NCBI GenBank assembly: GCA_035937595.1 | Contig: DASZHS010000011.1 | Location: forward strand, 1 to 9,083 | Reading direction: 5' to 3' | Length of the DNA stretch: 9,083 nucleotides | From: Palsa-459 sp035937595 | Lineage (GTDB): Bacteria; Actinomycetota; Acidimicrobiia; Acidimicrobiales; RAAP-2 | Shown: one piece after another, positions 5,137-9,083 of the stretch | Numbering within the stretch: position 1 is the first letter of the stretch | Layout of the letters: each line of letters starts with the position of its first letter | Program-made: the position numbers and the translations under genes | Notes under the pieces: generated by a model | The model's database searches: none | What the model was told of the DNA's origin: nothing | The model's input: the letters and a program-made list of their open reading frames with translations, nothing else

Positions 5137-5943
5137 CTACCTCCGAGCGGGGCGACCCGCAGCACGGTAGCAGTCGGCCACCGCCCCGATCACGGCGGCG
5201 AACGTCGTGGCGTCGAGGCTCGCGCCCCCGACGAGCAGCCCGTCCACGTCGTTGGGCTCGACGAGCGCCGCGGCGTTGGCCGCGTCGACCGAGCCGCCGT
5301 AGAGGACGCGCAGCGCGCCCGCGCCGCCGTCGAGGCGCTTGTCGGCGAGCCGCCGGAGGTGCGCGCAGGCGCCCTGGGCGTCCTCGGGCGTGGCCGAGCG
5401 TCCCGTCCCGATCGCCCACACCGGCTCGTAGGCGACGACGAGGTGCTCCGCGTCGATCGCGGGCACCTCGGCGAGGCCCGCGTCGAGCTGGCGCGCCAGC
5501 ACGTCCTCGGTGGCGCCCTCGTCGCGCTCCGCCTCGGTCTCGCCCACGCACAGCATCGGCACGAGGCCACCGCGGCGCACGGCCGCGACCGTGCGCCCGA
5601 CGGTCGCGTCGTCCATGCAGAAGTGCCGGCGGCGCTCCGAGTGGCCGACCAGGCACACCCGAACGCCGAGGCGCGCGAGCATCGTGGCGGCCACCTCGCC
5701 CGTGTAGGCGCCCTCGTCGTGCTCGCTCACGTGCTGGGCGCCGAGCGCCACGTCCACGCCGTCGTCCTCGAGCGCGCTCGAGACCGAGCGCAGGTCCGTG
5801 AACGGCGGGACGACGACGACGTCGAGCGCGGTCACGTCCATCGCGCGGAGCTGGACGGCGAGCTGCGCGACGTAGTGGACCGCCGCGACGTGGTCGTGGT
5901 GCAGCTTCCAGTTGCCCGCGACGACGGGGCGCCGGGCGCTCAC
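5137..5943 (-). CDS. tpiA: Triose-phosphate isomerase
   Basis: The 268-residue cytoplasmic enzyme interconverts dihydroxyacetone phosphate and glyceraldehyde 3-phosphate in glycolysis and gluconeogenesis. The TIM-barrel active site is complete: Asn11 and Lys13 in AGNWKLH, His101 in LVGHSERR, Glu173 in AYEPVWAIGTG (the start of flexible loop 6), and the phosphate-binding YGGSV (215-219) and LLVGGASLD (236-244). Length is slightly above the usual 250 or so. The GTG start at 5943 overlaps the pgk stop (GTGA) and places GNWK at its normal position. Stop is TAG, 3 nt before secG. The catalytic residues leave little doubt. Confidence 0.98.
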   Translation of the reverse strand: MSARRPVVAGNWKLHHDHVAAVHYVAQLAVQLRAMDVTALDVVVVPPFTDLRSVSSALEDDGVDVALGAQHVSEHDEGAYTGEVAATMLARLGVRVCLVGHSERRRHFCMDDATVGRTVAAVRRGGLVPMLCVGETEAERDEGATEDVLARQLDAGLAEVPAIDAEHLVVAYEPVWAIGTGRSATPEDAQGACAHLRRLADKRLDGGAGALRVLYGGSVDAANAAALVEPNDVDGLLVGGASLDATTFAAVIGAVADCYRAAGRPARR

Positions 5944-7112
5944 CGTCGACCGCGCGCGTTGGGCGCGGCCCGCAGCGCGGCGAGCCCGGGGAGGTCGCCG
6001 TGCTCGAGCAGGGCGAGCATCGCCCCGCCGCCCGTCGAGATGAACGAGACGTCCTCGGCGAGGCCCGAGGCGGCCACCGCCCGCTCGCTGTCGCCCCCGC
6101 CGACGACGCTGAAGGCGCGCGAGGCGGCGGTCGCGCGCGCGACCGCGTCGGTGCCGCGGGCGAACCGTGCGTCCTCGAAGGCCCCCATCGGGCCGTTCCA
6201 CAGGATGGTGGCCGCCCCGGCGAGCTCCTTGGCGAACGCCGCGGCCGTCGCCTCCCCGACGTCGAGGCCGATCCACCCGTCGGGGAGGTCGCCGTCGAAC
6301 GTCGCCACCTCGCCGCCGGTCTCGCCCGGGCCGTACGCGGCTCCCGGCGACAGCGCGACGACGTCGCTCGGGAGCTCCACGTGCCCGCTCGCCGCGAGGA
6401 CCGCGCGGCACTCCTCGAGCCGCGTGGCGTCGAGCAGGGAGCCCCCGACGCGGCGGCCCTGCGCGGCGAGGAAGGTGAACGCCATGCCGCCGCCGACGAG
6501 GACGACGTCGGCGACGCGTGCGACGGCGGCGACCGCGCCCAGCTTGTCGGCGACCTTCGCCCCGCCGAGGACGGCGACGAAGGGTCGCACGGGTGAGGCC
6601 ACGAGGTCCGTCAGGACCTCGACCTCCTGGGCGAGGCGCAGCCCTGCGGCGCTCGGGAGCCGTGTCGGGGGCCCGACGACCGAGGCGTGCGCGCGGTGCG
6701 CGACGCTGAACGCGTCGTTGACGTAGGCGTCGAAGCCCTCGACGAGCCGGTCGACGAACCCCGGATGGTTCCCCGGCTCGCCCGGGTCGAAGCGGAGGTT
6801 CTCGAGCATGTCCACGCCCGGGCAGAGCGCCTCGAGCGCCGCGCGCACGGGCGCCAACTGGCAGCCGCCGTCGTCGGGACCGCTCGGGCGTCCGAGGTGC
6901 GTGCAGCACACGACGTCCGCGCCCCGCGCGACGAGCCACTCGAGCGTGGGCAGGGACGCTCGGATCCGGTAGTCGTCCGCGACGCGCCAACCGTCCCCGG
7001 TTCGCTCCAGCGGCACGTTGAAGTCCACGCGCACCAGCACGCGGCGCCCGCGGAGCTCGCCCAGGTCATCGAGCAGGGGCAGGCCGGCGAGGCCCTTGGG
7101 GTGCTCCCCCAC
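5940..7112 (-). CDS. pgk: Phosphoglycerate kinase
   Basis: The 390-residue enzyme transfers phosphate from 1,3-bisphosphoglycerate to ADP, making ATP and 3-phosphoglycerate. Substrate-side motifs in the N-domain are VRVDFNVPL (27-35), DYRIRASLPTL, THLGRPSG (71-78), LENLRF (103-108) and NDAFSVAHRAHAS (132-144). Nucleotide-side motifs are LGGAKVADKL (182-191), GGGMAFTFL, LWNGPMGAFE (304-313), VVGGGDSERAV (336-346) and FISTGGGAMLALLE. Length is normal. The GTG at 7112 directly follows the gapA stop with no spacer and no obvious Shine-Dalgarno, so coupling to gapA is likely. A start about ten codons downstream, nearer the conserved LDDLGELRG, cannot be excluded. The catalytic Arg, Lys and Gly-rich motifs are intact. 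Confidence 0.97.
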   Translation of the reverse strand: MGEHPKGLAGLPLLDDLGELRGRRVLVRVDFNVPLERTGDGWRVADDYRIRASLPTLEWLVARGADVVCCTHLGRPSGPDDGGCQLAPVRAALEALCPGVDMLENLRFDPGEPGNHPGFVDRLVEGFDAYVNDAFSVAHRAHASVVGPPTRLPSAAGLRLAQEVEVLTDLVASPVRPFVAVLGGAKVADKLGAVAAVARVADVVLVGGGMAFTFLAAQGRRVGGSLLDATRLEECRAVLAASGHVELPSDVVALSPGAAYGPGETGGEVATFDGDLPDGWIGLDVGEATAAAFAKELAGAATILWNGPMGAFEDARFARGTDAVARATAASRAFSVVGGGDSERAVAASGLAEDVSFISTGGGAMLALLEHGDLPGLAALRAAPNARGRR

Positions 7113-8125
<1,013 letters not shown>

Positions 8126-8129
<4 letters not shown>

Positions 8130-9022
8130 GTGGCCTCCCTCGCCGCCACCCTCGATTGTGCCAGAGCCAGCTGGAGGGCCGCCGCGAGCCGCACGGGGTC
8201 GTGGGCGAGCGGGTTGTCCTTGACGAGCGGGGCGCGCAGGACGTCGACCCCCGGCTCGCCGAGTGGCATCGGCGACCCGTCGTCGACCACGACGAGGTCG
8301 ACGGGGACGCCGTGGCGCCGCAGGGCCGCGACGTGGTCCGCGACGGTGTAGCCGGCGGTCTCGGGCAGCTGGGGCCGCAGGTTGCACACGTAGACGCGCT
8401 GGGCGCGCGAGGCGTGCATCGCCTCGGTGACCCCGGGCACCGAGGCCGCCGCGAGCACGCTCGTGAACAGCGAGCCCGGCCCGATCGCGATCTGGTCGGC
8501 GGCGAGCAGCGCCTCGACCACCGCCTCGGGCGCCGTCGCGTCACGGCCGACGAGCTCGACGCGCTCGATGCTCGACGCGGCGCCCACGGCGACCTGGCCC
8601 GTCACCGCGCCGTTGCGTCCGGTCGAGCGCAGGACGACGCGCGCCGTCGTCGCGGGCAGCACGCGACCACGCGCCCCGAGGAGCCGGCCGGCCTCGTCGA
8701 CGGCCCCCTGGAGGTCCCCGAGCGTGCCGACGAGCCCGGCGAGCACGAGGTTGCCGAGCGGGTGGCCGGCGAGCTCGCCCTCGGTGAAGCGCCGGTCGAA
8801 CGCCGTCGCGAGCGCGGAGCCCTCCGCCGCGACCGCCACCAGGCACTTGCGCAGGTCGCCCAGCGCGACGACGTCGAGTAGCTCGCGGAGCCGGCCCGAG
8901 GACCCGCCGTCGTCGGCGACCGAGACCACGCCCGTGACCTGGACGGCGTAGCGCAGCGCCGCGCGCAGCGTGACGGCGGTGCCGTGCCCGCCGCCGACGG
9001 CGACGACGGTCGGCCGGCTCAC
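8126..9022 (-). CDS. yvcK: YvcK/GlmR-type UDP-GlcNAc-binding regulator
   Basis: The 298-residue cytoplasmic protein belongs to the CofD-like YvcK family, which binds UDP-sugars and tunes carbon flow into cell-wall precursors; in Bacillus and Mycobacterium it is needed for growth on gluconeogenic carbon or for cell shape. Landmarks are VAVGGGHGTAVTLRAL (8-23, nucleotide-sugar loop), VSVADDGGSSGRLR (33-46), GDLRKCLVAVA (55-65), HPLGNLVLAGL (87-97), AIGPGSLFTSVL (179-190), and VCNLRPQLPE with TVADHVAALR (212-235). It is a little short against the usual 310-340, mainly at the C-terminus. The GTG at 9022 overlaps the rapZ stop (GTGA). In this operon it sits next to enzymes of lower glycolysis, matching its metabolic role. 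Confidence 0.94.
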
Positions 9023-9083
9023 CGCGCCACGTCGCGGTGCTGGACGGCGACGCCGGTCGCGAGGCGTCGGGCGACCTCCTCGG
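9019..9083 (-). CDS. rapZ: RapZ family protein, C-terminal fragment
   Basis: Only the last 20 residues are inside the window: EEVARRLATGVAVQHRDVAR then TGA. The 'LA-RL...V-HRD' ending is the usual C-terminus of the RapZ (YvcJ) nucleotide-binding family, and this gene normally precedes yvcK with the same overlap. The identification rests on this short tail plus gene order. Confidence 0.75.
   Translation of the reverse strand, partial: EEVARRLATGVAVQHRDVAR

Noticed and set aside
4642..6726. 694-codon open frame on the plus strand
   Set aside because: It is antisense to the solute-binding protein, secG, tpiA and pgk genes, is Arg/Ala/Gly-rich without motifs, and arises from stop-poor high-GC DNA.

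Overview
The window looks like a chromosomal segment from a high-GC actinobacterium. Support comes from the strong G/C bias at third codon positions, frequent GTG starts, and the gene order rapZ-yvcK-gapA-pgk-tpiA-secG, which is typical of Actinobacteria. I cannot place it lower with confidence. An early-branching, non-streptomycete lineage such as Acidimicrobiia is possible, but that is a guess.

Right two thirds (about 3115-9083, minus strand). This is one tightly packed, co-oriented transcription unit. It runs from the last codons of rapZ through yvcK, gapA, pgk, tpiA, secG and a secreted family-5 extracellular solute-binding protein, then a tRNA-Leu(GAG) 35 nt further on. Neighbouring genes overlap by 4 bp (rapZ/yvcK, yvcK/gapA, pgk/tpiA) or lie 0-4 nt apart (gapA/pgk, tpiA/secG, secG/solute-binding protein), so translational coupling is expected. 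The unit joins lower glycolysis (triose phosphates to 3-phosphoglycerate) to a regulator of central metabolism and cell-wall synthesis (YvcK) and to protein export (SecG). The whiA gene that usually sits between yvcK and gapA is absent from this position.

Left third (about 1-3114). This part is more accessory in character. A secreted GH25 lysozyme with the beginning of an Ig-like C-terminal domain runs off the left edge on the minus strand. Divergent from it, across a 371-nt gap with palindromes, are an ankyrin-repeat protein and a small membrane-anchored hypothetical protein that starts at TTG behind a strong ribosome binding site. Next comes a VapB-VapC toxin-antitoxin pair, convergent with the tRNA-Leu.

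The most unusual non-coding signals are: a short sequence at 2370-2404 that copies the tRNA-Leu acceptor stem and 3' end, including an encoded ACCA, so that vapBC lies between a tRNA-like relic and the intact tRNA; -10 elements placed so that vapB and the lysozyme gene would be leaderless; an inverted repeat spanning the vapB start codon; and two mutually exclusive hairpins upstream of the ankyrin gene. I found no CRISPR array, transposase, integrase or clear new multi-gene system.
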